DNA of 31,378 bases from JAJRRH01 sp047638815 (GTDB lineage: Bacteria > Bacteroidota > Bacteroidia > Flavobacteriales_D > JABDKJ01): contig JBLIMR010000028.1 of the NCBI GenBank assembly GCA_047638815.1, positions 1 to 31,378 of the forward strand. Reading direction: 5' to 3'. This document shows, piece after piece, positions 8,131 to 16,138 of the stretch (position 1 is its first letter; every line of letters starts with the position of its first letter). Below the pieces are notes generated by a model. That model worked only from the letters and a program-made list of their open reading frames with translations, ran no database searches and was not told the origin of the DNA. Position numbers and translations under genes: made by a program.

Positions 8131-8633
8131 CTGTAATTGGTAATGAGGATTATAACTATGTAAGTAACGAGATTGAGGTTGATAATTTCATTGATTATAT
8201 GATCTTCGAGTCTTATATTGGTAATATGGATTGGCCAAGAAATAATGTGCGTTTCTTTGCCATTCAAGATGGTCCTTTTCGATTTGTATTATATGATTTG
8301 GATAGAGTTGCCACGGTAGATATTGATAATACTCCTCTTAGTTTTATAAATGATTCAGGTACTGACAATGTTGTTACTGATTTATTTAATGTGCTGTATG
8401 CTAATGAAAGCTTTAAAAACACCTACGACACCCGTTTTAATGATTTAATAAATACTGGATTATTAAGTTCAGATCGATTTAATGGCATTGTTACTGAATA
8501 TAAAAGTAATATAGAACATATCATGCCAGCACAAATAAATAAGTATGAACATCCTGAATCATACACCGAATGGTATTTAAATATTGAACAGCTAAAAAAT
8601 AACTTTGAAGCTCGAGAAGATTATTTGCGATAA
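8121..8633 (+). pseudogene. C-terminal fragment of a CotH-like kinase-fold protein
   Basis: The fragment reads VDNFIDYMIFESYIGNMDW-PRNN, then FRFVLYDLDRVATVD, which is the C-terminal part of CotH-type (spore-coat protein kinase-like) domains: Y-x-I-x-N-x-DWP-x-NN followed by the hydrophobic-YDLD motif. The Asp residues of DWP and DLD are family hallmarks. Some 170 codons survive; secreted Bacteroidota CotH proteins are several hundred residues long. The apparent ATG at 8121 lies inside the right end of the insertion element, so it is not the native start, and host sequence begins near 8129. In Bacteroidota these proteins are usually exported and often adjacent to surface or cell-wall genes. 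The fragment is probably not functional. Confidence 0.75.
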
Positions 8634-8844
8634 GATTTTTCTTCGCATGTTTGTATTCAAGGGATATTCAATCTCAAGAAATTGTTCAATATAGTTTTAC
8701 TAAAACATCAATTCTCAATACTGATTTAGCGAATTCCAAGTTTCAATTAATTTACCATCAATAAGGTATTGGTTCTGCGGTTTAAGCTATCTACTTTTGA
8801 TTGATCTTTGAGCAAGCTGATATTAAGATATAAAAGGTAAAAGA

Positions 8845-9657
8845 ATGGATACATTTATTCAAGCCATGGTCATGGCATTTAGAGAGGGTCTTGAAGGTTT
8901 TCTAATCATAGTTATTTTATTAAAATTCCTCGATAAAATTGCCAAGCCATTGCTCAAGAAGCAGGTTTGGCGTGGTGCTTATGCAGGTATTGCCACTTCG
9001 CTGGTGATGGGACTCCTGCTATTTTTTCTGTCAGAATATATTGGTGGATTGAAGACCACAGCGAAATTATGGGAAAGTGTGGCCAGTTTGTTTGCTGTTG
9101 CGCTGGTGACAACATTCATTATCTGGATGATAAAGCATGGAGCCAATATCAAAAAGGAAATAGAGGGTGATATATCAAAAAACCTTACAGGCAAGGGTGT
9201 TCTCTTGTTGGTGATGTTCATGGTCGCACGGGAAGGGACTGAAATTGCCATTTTCTCTTTTGCAGGGAAGTACGAATTTCTTCCAATCGCGGTTGGATTG
9301 GCTTTGTCTCTGTTAGTTGTTGTGCTAATAAACTTTGCTTTTATAAAAGTAAATCTAAAAGTATTGTTTGCTATCACTCTAGGCTATTTGATTCTTCAGG
9401 CCGGTTACCTACTTGGATATGGTGTTCATGAAGGCTTGTCTGCAATAAAAGACTTGGGATGGATTGAAAAGGATAGTGCTTTACTGAACAAGGCCTTTAA
9501 TGTCTATGATGGCGTATTAAACCATAAGAAAGGAATCCTTGGACTACCTTTAAATGTTCTGTTTGGGTGGTATTCCAAGCCTGAGTGGATACAATTTATA
9601 ATGCAATACACCTATACTTTTGGATTGTTCGCTTTTTGGAGAAGAACAATGAAATAA
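8845..9657 (+). CDS. FTR1-family iron permease
   Basis: This is an inner-membrane iron importer of the FTR1/EfeU family. Two REXXE iron-binding motifs are present in the first and fourth membrane helices: REGLE (13-17) and REGTE (129-133). About seven membrane segments can be drawn, and the length of 270 matches the bacterial family. No EfeO/EfeB, copper oxidase or cytochrome partner lies next to it, unlike most efe operons, so it may work with ferrous iron directly or with partners elsewhere. It heads the iron/heme block and converges with hemJ, with only 13 bases between stop codons. I found no copy of the palindrome seen at the other iron promoters in its 211-base upstream gap. Confidence 0.9.
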   Translation: MDTFIQAMVMAFREGLEGFLIIVILLKFLDKIAKPLLKKQVWRGAYAGIATSLVMGLLLFFLSEYIGGLKTTAKLWESVASLFAVALVTTFIIWMIKHGANIKKEIEGDISKNLTGKGVLLLVMFMVAREGTEIAIFSFAGKYEFLPIAVGLALSLLVVVLINFAFIKVNLKVLFAITLGYLILQAGYLLGYGVHEGLSAIKDLGWIEKDSALLNKAFNVYDGVLNHKKGILGLPLNVLFGWYSKPEWIQFIMQYTYTFGLFAFWRRTMK

Positions 9658-9680
9658 GGTTGCAAAGTAATTAAACCTTA
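9655..9680. terminator. Weak bidirectional hairpin between convergent FTR1 and hemJ genes
   Basis: TAAGGTT (9655-9661) pairs with AACCTTA (9674-9680) across a 12-base loop, spanning both stop codons. There is no strong T-tract, so termination is only suggested. Confidence 0.35.
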
Positions 9681-10204
9681 CGCATGCTCTTGTAAAGCTT
9701 AATAGCCAGCATTAGTCCAACAAAGAGGCCTACAAGTCCAAGTACTCCCCATATCCATCCTGTGGTGCTTTTAAGAACAACTAAGAACACGATGGCGAAT
9801 AAGATGATGGTGGCTATCTCATTCCAAATCCTCAGTTTGTTTGAAGTATAAGAAATAACATTGTTCTGAAGTTGTTTGAAAATCTTATGGCAGGCAAAAT
9901 GGTATAAATAAAGTAACAATACGAATCCCAATTTGATATGCATCCATGGTAATTGCAAGTAATATGGATTGGTGTAGAGTAGGAGCACAGCTAAAATCAA
10001 AGTAATGATAGCAGACGGCCAGCATATAATATTCCAAAGTCTCTTGGACATTATTTTATACTGATTCTGTAATATCACTCGACTTTCCTCAGGCAAATCT
10101 TCCGCTTCCGTATGATATATAAATAGCCTGACGATATAGAACAATCCTGCAAACCAGGTGACCACGAAAATGATATGAAGAGACTTTAGGTATAGAAAAT
10201 CCAT
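9671..10204 (-). CDS. hemJ: Protoporphyrinogen oxidase HemJ
   Basis: This is an integral membrane enzyme that oxidises protoporphyrinogen IX to protoporphyrin IX, the penultimate heme step. The N-terminal signature YLKSLHIIFVVTWFAGLFY (with His10) and RLFIYH, and the central WMHIKLGFVLLLYLYH (His89, Lys91, His102), are diagnostic of HemJ/UPF0093 rather than generic CopD. Four to five membrane helices fit 177 residues. It starts three bases after the hemH stop, so the two final heme enzymes are translated from one message. No hemG or hemY is present, which makes HemJ the natural protoporphyrinogen oxidase of this cluster. The start is the ATG at 10204. Confidence 0.92.
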   Translation of the reverse strand: MDFLYLKSLHIIFVVTWFAGLFYIVRLFIYHTEAEDLPEESRVILQNQYKIMSKRLWNIICWPSAIITLILAVLLLYTNPYYLQLPWMHIKLGFVLLLYLYHFACHKIFKQLQNNVISYTSNKLRIWNEIATIILFAIVFLVVLKSTTGWIWGVLGLVGLFVGLMLAIKLYKSMRKV

Positions 10205-10207
10205 CGT

Positions 10208-11227
10208 TTAGTTTTTAGCCCAATCGGTAATCCAATTATTCATAACCGCAACCCAGTCATCATTGTCATTCATGCATTGTATGTGTTTATAAGTTTCTCC
10301 ACCACCTTCGTGAAACTGCTCTTCTCCTTCCATGGCTATTTCCTCTAAAGTCTCAAGACAGTCAGAAACAAAGGCAGGTGTAATGACTGCGAGATGCTTT
10401 TTGTTCTCTTCCTTCGGCAGTCTATCAAATTCGAAATCTGTATATGGCTTCAACCAAGGGTCTTTTAGCAATCGAGACTGAAATGAGTTACTGTAATTTT
10501 TCGGATCCAAATTTAGTTCCTTGGCGATGGCTTTGGTCGTTTCAAAACATTGATGCCTGTAGCAAGTTTTGTGTGCTTCAGAAGACCTCTCACAACACTG
10601 ACCATCCATCTGGCAATGTCCATTTGTGGTGTCAGACTTTCTGATGTGCCTTTCTGGAATGCCGTGGTAAGAGAACAGGATATGATCATGTTCAAAGCTA
10701 TCCAACTGTTTCTTGATGTTTGACGACATCACTTTGATGTAGGCCGGATGATCGTAGAAAACGGGAAGTACATCCATTTTCATCTGTTCGAATTTTTCCT
10801 TTAAAACATCCTCAGCCTTAACAACCACAGATTCATAAGATGACATGGCATAATGTGGATATAAGGGGACAAGTAAAAACTCAGTAACCCCTTTGTCTTT
10901 TAATTTTTTTATGCCCTTTTCAATACTCATGGAGCCATATCTCATACCTAATTCCACAGGTAAGTCAGATGCTTTATCCACCTTTTCCGCAAACCTCTCA
11001 GAGATAACAACCAATGGCGATCCTTCAGACCACCAAATCTTCTTATATGCTTCCGCGGATTTTTTTGGTCTGACATTCAAAATAATTCCTTTGATCAAAA
11101 TCCACCTCTTCCAATATGGGATATCAATGACTCTTTCGTCCATTAAAAATTCACCAAGGTATCTTTTGACATCTTTTACTTTTGTGCTGTCAGGCGAACC
11201 TAGATTAACCAATAATACTCCTTTCAT
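10208..11227 (-). CDS. hemH: Ferrochelatase HemH
   Basis: This enzyme inserts Fe2+ into protoporphyrin IX to give protoheme. I place the start at 11227 (MKGVLLVNLGSP, the conserved family N-terminus); the open frame upstream to 11308 overlaps the regulator gene and is not family-like. The catalytic His188 lies in ILFSYHGIPERH. The substrate-pocket motifs SFQSR (248-252), DPWLKPYT and TPAFVSDCLETLEEI (283-297) are all intact. A cysteine-rich insert (HCQMDGQCC through CYRHQC, about 204-227) is typical of Bacteroidota ferrochelatases. The length of 339 is normal. A purine-rich AAAGAGA precedes the ATG. It is the middle gene of the regulator-hemH-hemJ operon, about 20 bases after the regulator stop. 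Confidence 0.96.
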   Translation of the reverse strand: MKGVLLVNLGSPDSTKVKDVKRYLGEFLMDERVIDIPYWKRWILIKGIILNVRPKKSAEAYKKIWWSEGSPLVVISERFAEKVDKASDLPVELGMRYGSMSIEKGIKKLKDKGVTEFLLVPLYPHYAMSSYESVVVKAEDVLKEKFEQMKMDVLPVFYDHPAYIKVMSSNIKKQLDSFEHDHILFSYHGIPERHIRKSDTTNGHCQMDGQCCERSSEAHKTCYRHQCFETTKAIAKELNLDPKNYSNSFQSRLLKDPWLKPYTDFEFDRLPKEENKKHLAVITPAFVSDCLETLEEIAMEGEEQFHEGGGETYKHIQCMNDNDDWVAVMNNWITDWAKN

Positions 11228-11249
11228 ACTATCTCTTTCTTTATTTTGT

Positions 11250-12119
11250 TTATGAAGAACCAACGTATTTTTTAGGAGTGGTTCCAAATTTCTTTTTAAA
11301 TGCGGCAATGAAATGACTGGCAGAACTATATCCTACTTCTAATCCTACCTCATTAACATTAAGTTTTCCAGACTCCAACAGTCGTCTAGCGCTTTCCATT
11401 TTATAGTCAAACAGAAAACTAAAGACCGTGTCTCCGTATATCTGTTTAAAACCTTCTTTTAATTTCTTGATGTTGAGACCGACCTCATTGGATAACTCAG
11501 ATAAAGTTGGCGGTGATGTCATTCTTTCAATGACAATATCCTTCGCTTTGCGAATCTTGACCACATACTCATCATCCACTTGAAAAGGACAGGAGTTGTT
11601 ATCTATGTTTTCTTCTCGATTAAACTGTAGGCTCAGCAGTTCATAAACCTTCCCCTTGACGTACATCTCCTTTAAAGCAGAGTTTACGGTAGTATTAATA
11701 AGCTGATTGAGCACCAGCATGACATCTGGTGATATGGCACTGTTATCATAAAATTTTTGATTCCTGTTTTCCTCGCTTAAAAAATGAATGTAGCTGGCTT
11801 CCGAGGAGAATAGAGAATGGAATTTTTCTATAGAGATAATCAGGCTAACCAATGCTGTTTTGGGCATCATTAGCATGTTCATTGGCAGCTTCTGGTTCAC
11901 ATTATACAGGAGAATAGAGTGCTTGTCTATGACATCAAAGGTGTAATTCCCATTATTGAAATTGAACTTACAATTGCCTTTCAAACAGAAGTGAAATTGG
12001 ATGTAAGTGCTGTCAATGTCTTTGGTAAATTGCTGATTTTGAGACGAGTCATTCCTCAAATTCATGACTATAAAATCCTTGTCTATTGTAATGCTTTCGT
12101 TTGTGATTTTGAGCGACAT
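11250..12119 (-). CDS. AraC-family transcriptional regulator (PchR-like), probable heme/iron regulator
   Basis: The C-terminal 105 residues form a double helix-turn-helix: LSELSNEVGLNIKKLKEGFK for the first and VNEVGLEVGYSSASHFIAAFKKKFG for the second. The wording (NIKKLKEGFKQIYGDTVFSFLF) is close to PchR/YbtA-type siderophore regulators. The N-terminal 180 residues are a poorly conserved sensory domain. I start it at the ATG at 12119 (MSLKITNES, 289 residues). The frame is open from 12152, but a TAnnTTTG box at 12146-12139 and a palindromic operator at 12159-12175 lie in that stretch, which places the start downstream. It leads the hemH-hemJ operon and diverges from hemA, so it probably senses heme, a porphyrin or a siderophore-iron complex. 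The ligand is unknown. Confidence 0.87.
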   Translation of the reverse strand: MSLKITNESITIDKDFIVMNLRNDSSQNQQFTKDIDSTYIQFHFCLKGNCKFNFNNGNYTFDVIDKHSILLYNVNQKLPMNMLMMPKTALVSLIISIEKFHSLFSSEASYIHFLSEENRNQKFYDNSAISPDVMLVLNQLINTTVNSALKEMYVKGKVYELLSLQFNREENIDNNSCPFQVDDEYVVKIRKAKDIVIERMTSPPTLSELSNEVGLNIKKLKEGFKQIYGDTVFSFLFDYKMESARRLLESGKLNVNEVGLEVGYSSASHFIAAFKKKFGTTPKKYVGSS

Positions 12120-12138
12120 TTTACCATTTGTTAGTTCG

Positions 12139-12146
12139 CAAAAATA
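12139..12146 (-). promoter_or_regulatory. Candidate -7 box for the AraC-hemH-hemJ operon
   Basis: On the minus strand the bases read TATTTTTG, matching TAnnTTTG. The box lies 20 bases before the ATG at 12119, and its expected -33 region falls on the palindrome at 12159-12175. The geometry supports both the shorter start and repression through that palindrome. Confidence 0.5.
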
Positions 12147-12158
12147 ATTCATTTTTTA

Positions 12159-12175
12159 TTTAGAATCGTTCTAAA
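12159..12175. promoter_or_regulatory. Palindromic operator TTTAGAAT-C-GTTCTAAA (shared iron/heme box)
   Basis: An 8-1-8 inverted repeat with one mismatch, at the -33 position of the AraC-hemH-hemJ promoter and within the intergenic region shared with hemA. The same pattern recurs at 21765-21791 and 21833-21849 upstream of the iron-uptake operon. The spacing suits a dimeric Fur- or DtxR-type metalloregulator. Which protein binds cannot be told from sequence. Confidence 0.65.
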
Positions 12176-12308
12176 CAAGATCGATTAACACTCAACTAAG
12201 CTACTGTTGTACAGAGTGATAGGTTTATAATATTTATATTCATATTTATCCATACTATATTCGGCATAAAAAGTTCTTATAGCGATACTTTTACGATAAG
12301 GAGTGTCC

Positions 12309-12316
12309 TATTTTTG
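12309..12316 (+). promoter_or_regulatory. Candidate -7 box (TATTTTTG) for the hemA operon
   Basis: TATTTTTG matches TAnnTTTG and lies 25 bases before the hemA ATG at 12342. It would drive hemA through hemF rightward, divergent from the AraC-hemH-hemJ promoter. No clear TTTG is visible at -33, as might be expected of an activated promoter. Confidence 0.45.
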
Positions 12317-12341
12317 TTCTTGATTAACAGATTGACAATTG

Positions 12342-13580
12342 ATGATTAAAGATTGGGTCTCAACGGCCGAGTTAAATAGTATTGGGATAAGCTACAAAAA
12401 GGCGGACGTTAACACTCGCGGGAAATTCAGCCTCTCACCGGATCGTCAACTTATGCTTCTTCAAAAAGCCAAAGATCAAAATATCAATGGGCTCTTTCTT
12501 CTTTCCACATGCAACAGAACAGAAATAATTGGTTTCACTAAACCTGAAACAATGAAGAGTTTGCTCTGTGAATTTTCGATGGGAGAGGCTCACGAGCTAG
12601 ATGACATTTGTACTGTAAGATCAGGTAAGAAATCCGTGAAGCATTTGTTTAAAGTAGGTACTGGGCTGGAGAGTCAAATACTTGGTGATTACGAGATTGT
12701 TGGTCAAATGAAGACTGCATTCAAGCTAGCAAAGGAAAGCGGTGCTCTTAATCCCTATCTTGAAAGATTATTAAATCAGGTTTTGAAGGCCAGTAAAATG
12801 GTGAAAAATAAAACGGATCTTAGTTCCGGTACTACATCTGTCTCATATGCCGCTGTTCAATATATTATGAATAACATTGAGGCTTATAGCGATAAAAGTA
12901 TTCTGGTTTATGGTCTTGGAAAGATGGGACGAAATACCTGTAAAAATATCATTAAGTACACAACAAACAGAAATACAAGCTTAATCAACAGAACCTTAGA
13001 GAAAGCGGTGGTGTTCGTGTCAGATCATCCAGAAATCCGCCTTACGAAGTCTCAAGATTTGAAGGATGAAATAGCTATGAGTGACATCATTGTTGTGTCT
13101 ACATCCTCTGACGAGCCAACCATCAAGGGCGAGCACATTTCAACAGATAAAGCACTGTTGGTGTTGGACTTGTCGATCCCATCTAATGTAAAGATTGATA
13201 TCGAAAAGTATCCGAATGTCACATTGATTAATGTGGATGAGTTGTCCAAAATAACGGACGATACATTGGCAATACGAAAACGTGAAATTCCAAAAGCGGA
13301 GGCCATAATACAAGATCATAAAGGGGAATTTACTGAATGGGTAAGTCACCGAAAATACGCTCCAGCAATTAACGCTTTGAAGGATTCCTTATTGAACATT
13401 AAGGAGGAGCAACTGAATTTTCATCGTAAAAACCTCAATAATTTTGATGAAGAGCAAGCAGAAATCGTAACAACGAAATTAATTCAAAAGATTACCACGA
13501 AATTCGCAAGGCATTTCAAGGATGAGAAATCTACGGTGGATGAGAACATGGAGTTGATTTTGAAAGTTTTTGGACAGTAG
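12342..13580 (+). CDS. hemA: Glutamyl-tRNA reductase HemA
   Basis: First committed step of C5 heme synthesis: NADPH-dependent reduction of glutamyl-tRNA to glutamate-1-semialdehyde. The active-site cysteine is Cys57 in LLSTCNRTEI. The catalytic domain motif GLESQILGDYEIVGQMK (about 108-125) is intact, the NAD-binding glycine motif is VYGLGKMG, and the C-terminal dimerisation helix region ends the protein. I use the ATG at 12342; a TTG three bases upstream is less likely. Length (412) is normal. HemA is the usual point of heme feedback control, which fits its place at the head of the operon. Gap to hemC: 19 bases. Confidence 0.96.
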   Translation: MIKDWVSTAELNSIGISYKKADVNTRGKFSLSPDRQLMLLQKAKDQNINGLFLLSTCNRTEIIGFTKPETMKSLLCEFSMGEAHELDDICTVRSGKKSVKHLFKVGTGLESQILGDYEIVGQMKTAFKLAKESGALNPYLERLLNQVLKASKMVKNKTDLSSGTTSVSYAAVQYIMNNIEAYSDKSILVYGLGKMGRNTCKNIIKYTTNRNTSLINRTLEKAVVFVSDHPEIRLTKSQDLKDEIAMSDIIVVSTSSDEPTIKGEHISTDKALLVLDLSIPSNVKIDIEKYPNVTLINVDELSKITDDTLAIRKREIPKAEAIIQDHKGEFTEWVSHRKYAPAINALKDSLLNIKEEQLNFHRKNLNNFDEEQAEIVTTKLIQKITTKFARHFKDEKSTVDENMELILKVFGQ

Positions 13581-13599
13581 TTTTTAATGCATTAAAATA

Positions 13600-15171
13600 A
13601 TGGCCAAGACGATTCGCATAGGTACAAGAGAAAGCGCTCTGGCTTTATGGCAAGCCAATAGAGTTAAAGATCTTCTGGAGGCGCTCAGCTATCAAGTATC
13701 CTTAGTTCCAATAAAATCTACGGGAGACATCGTTCTCAATAAACCCCTATATGAATTAGGTGTTACAGGAATTTTCACTCGGAATCTTGACATAGCCATG
13801 CTCAATGAAGAAATCGATATAGCAGTTCACTCGATGAAGGATGTCCCAACAATATTGCCTAAAGGCATAGTTCAAGCGGCCGTTTTGGAAAGAGCAGAAC
13901 ACCGAGATTTACTAGTCTATAATGAGAGTAGCGATTTTTTAAATAAAAAAGAAGGAACTATTGCTACGGGAAGTCTGCGAAGAAAAGCACAGTGGTCAAG
14001 TAAATATCCAGAACACGATATTGTTGGATTAAGAGGTAACGTAAATACCAGATTACAGAAGCTAGTGGATAGCGATTGGAACGGGGCGATCTTTGCCGCT
14101 GCCGGGCTACAGAGAATTGATGTGATGCCGGAAAATTCAGTTTTCATGGATTGGATGATTCCTGCACCTGCACAAGGGGCAATCATGATTACTGCTATGC
14201 ATGATGATTTGTACTCTTTAGAGGCATGTCAGAAACTAAACGATAGACAGACTGATATTTGCACGGGTATTGAAAGAGAATTTTTGAAAGTGTTAGAAGG
14301 TGGATGTACTTCTCCTATCGGTGCTTATGCTCATATAGTTGGAGGAAACGTGGAATTTAAAGGCGTTTTATTGAGTGTTGATGGCAAGAAGAAAGTAGAG
14401 ATAGAACGATCGGTAGCATTAGATCAAATAGAAGGTTTTGGGAGGCAATGTGCTGAGAAAGTGCTAGCAGATGGTGGACAAGCATTAATCAATCAAATTC
14501 GTATTGATAAAAATGTAAGCATTTATGCGACCATGGAACTTAAAGAGGATCAAAAGAAATTGTTTCATGCCAAAATCGAAACTAAGGACAGTAATTTCAT
14601 ATCCGTAGAACACATAATACTGGATAAAGTCGCGACAAAATGGGAGCTTGAGAACGTCATAATAACAAGTAAGAATGCCATAAAAGCTTTACTGAAAGTC
14701 TATGATAAGAGCGAATTGTCATTCAAGAATATCTATTGTGTTGGATTAAGAACGAGAAAGATGGCTGAAGAGGTTTTTGGGCGCGTCAAGCACATGGAGA
14801 AAAATGCTAAAACCCTAGCGAATCATCTCGTGAAAAACTTCAAAGAGAAGGAGATCACTTTTTTATGCGGGAATCTCAGAAGAGACGAATTGCCTCAGAT
14901 ATTGGGGGATAGTGGAATAAAAGTGAATGAAATGCTTACGTATAACGTATCTTTCAGTCCAGTCAAATTGGATAAGAATGCGGATGGGATCATGTTTTTT
15001 AGTCCATCCACCGTGACAAGTTATCTCCTGGAAAACAATGTCGATAAGGTGGCTTTTTGCATAGGTGAAACGACTGCAAATGAGGCCAAAAAACATTTCA
15101 AAACTGTTCATGTCGCAAAGACGCCAACGGTGGAAAGTGTTATTGAATTAGTAAATCATTATTATGTTTAG
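13600..15171 (+). CDS. hemCD: Fused hydroxymethylbilane synthase and uroporphyrinogen-III synthase (HemC-HemD)
   Basis: A single uninterrupted frame of 523 residues carries two consecutive heme enzymes. Residues 1 to about 305 are hydroxymethylbilane synthase (porphobilinogen deaminase): RIGTRESALALWQA at the start, catalytic Asp81 in VHSMKDVP, the arginine cluster TGSLRRKAQW, the substrate loop GLRGNVNTRL, and Cys236 in LEGGCTSPIGAYA that anchors the dipyrromethane cofactor. Residues about 305-523 match the divergent HemD fold: IITSKNAIKALL (about 353-364), the second-domain strand ITFLCGNLRRDELP, and GIMFFSPSTVTSYL. Fusion would pass the unstable hydroxymethylbilane directly to the ring-closing domain. 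Similar fusions are known in Leptospira, but the two are usually separate genes in Bacteroidota as far as I recall. Its stop overlaps the hemB start by eight bases. Confidence 0.92.
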   Translation: MAKTIRIGTRESALALWQANRVKDLLEALSYQVSLVPIKSTGDIVLNKPLYELGVTGIFTRNLDIAMLNEEIDIAVHSMKDVPTILPKGIVQAAVLERAEHRDLLVYNESSDFLNKKEGTIATGSLRRKAQWSSKYPEHDIVGLRGNVNTRLQKLVDSDWNGAIFAAAGLQRIDVMPENSVFMDWMIPAPAQGAIMITAMHDDLYSLEACQKLNDRQTDICTGIEREFLKVLEGGCTSPIGAYAHIVGGNVEFKGVLLSVDGKKKVEIERSVALDQIEGFGRQCAEKVLADGGQALINQIRIDKNVSIYATMELKEDQKKLFHAKIETKDSNFISVEHIILDKVATKWELENVIITSKNAIKALLKVYDKSELSFKNIYCVGLRTRKMAEEVFGRVKHMEKNAKTLANHLVKNFKEKEITFLCGNLRRDELPQILGDSGIKVNEMLTYNVSFSPVKLDKNADGIMFFSPSTVTSYLLENNVDKVAFCIGETTANEAKKHFKTVHVAKTPTVESVIELVNHYYV

Positions 15172-16129
15172 AACAAGAAGATTAAGAAGGTCAGTGGGTA
15201 TTCGTAGACTGGTTCAAGAAACCAAATTGTCTGTAGATGACCTTATTTATCCAATATTCATTGAAGAAGGAGCTGGGATAAAACAAGAAATAAAATCCAT
15301 GCCTGGTATTCATAGATTCTCCTTGGATAAAATTTCTGAAGAATTGGATAAGGTAATGCTAATGGATATTCCTGCTGTATTACTTTTTGGAATACCAAGC
15401 ACAAAAGATGAAGAGGGATGTGAGACTTGGAATGATCAAGGTATTATTCAAAAAGCGATCCGACAGATCAAAAAGAATTATCCAAACCTATACGTTATTA
15501 CTGATGTATGTTTCTGCGAATACACCACTCATGGACACTGCGGAGTCATTGAGAACAATGATGTGCACAATGACAAAACATTGGTCAATATCGCCAAGCA
15601 AGCATTGTCACATGCGAAGGCTGGAGCAGATATGGTAGCTCCTTCAGGCATGATGGATGGCGCCATTGAAATCATCAGAGAAACATTCGATCAGGATGGG
15701 TTTGAGAATCTTCCGATTATGGGGTATTCTGCCAAATATGCTTCTGGTTATTACGGGCCATTTAGAGATGCCGTGGATTCGGCACCAAGTTTTGGAGACA
15801 GAAGAACCTATCAAATGGATCCAGCCAATAGATTGGAAGCTTTAAGGGAAGTAGAATATGATGACGCAGAAGGCGCAGACATTTTGATGGTCAAGCCCGC
15901 TTTATCTTATCTGGATATCATTCGTGATGTGAAAAACGGTTACGATAAACCTATTGCTTGTTATAATGTCAGCGGAGAATATTCAATGATAAAAGCGGCA
16001 GCAATGAATGGTTGGATAGATGGAACAAGAGTAATGATGGAAACGCTTGTCTCAATGAAAAGAGCAGGCGCTGATATGATAATTACATATTTTGCGCTGG
16101 AAGCTGCAAAGGAATTAAAGAAAAACTAA
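15164..16129 (+). CDS. hemB: Porphobilinogen synthase HemB (zinc type)
   Basis: Condenses two 5-aminolevulinates to porphobilinogen. The catalytic-zinc cysteines are present at Cys116, Cys118 and Cys126 in DVCFCEYTTHGHCGV, so this is the zinc-dependent class rather than the Asp-rich magnesium class. Schiff-base lysines are Lys191 (MGYSAKYAS) and Lys244 (LMVKPALSYL). Length (321) is normal. The start codon lies within the end of hemCD (overlap ATGTTTAG), which points to translational coupling. Order within the operon differs from pathway order, as is usual. Confidence 0.96.
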   Translation: MFRTRRLRRSVGIRRLVQETKLSVDDLIYPIFIEEGAGIKQEIKSMPGIHRFSLDKISEELDKVMLMDIPAVLLFGIPSTKDEEGCETWNDQGIIQKAIRQIKKNYPNLYVITDVCFCEYTTHGHCGVIENNDVHNDKTLVNIAKQALSHAKAGADMVAPSGMMDGAIEIIRETFDQDGFENLPIMGYSAKYASGYYGPFRDAVDSAPSFGDRRTYQMDPANRLEALREVEYDDAEGADILMVKPALSYLDIIRDVKNGYDKPIACYNVSGEYSMIKAAAMNGWIDGTRVMMETLVSMKRAGADMIITYFALEAAKELKKN

Positions 16130-16138
16130 AACGAATAG

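Noticed and set aside
8979..9377. A 132-codon minus-strand frame inside the FTR1 gene
   Set aside because: It is the antisense of membrane helices and shows no domain or plausible start signal.
10893..11255. A 120-codon plus-strand frame opposite hemH
   Set aside because: It lies wholly antisense to conserved ferrochelatase sequence and has no recognisable features.
11228..11308. N-terminal extension of HemH by 27 residues
   Set aside because: The extension overlaps the end of the regulator gene and precedes the conserved MKGVLLVNLGSP start.
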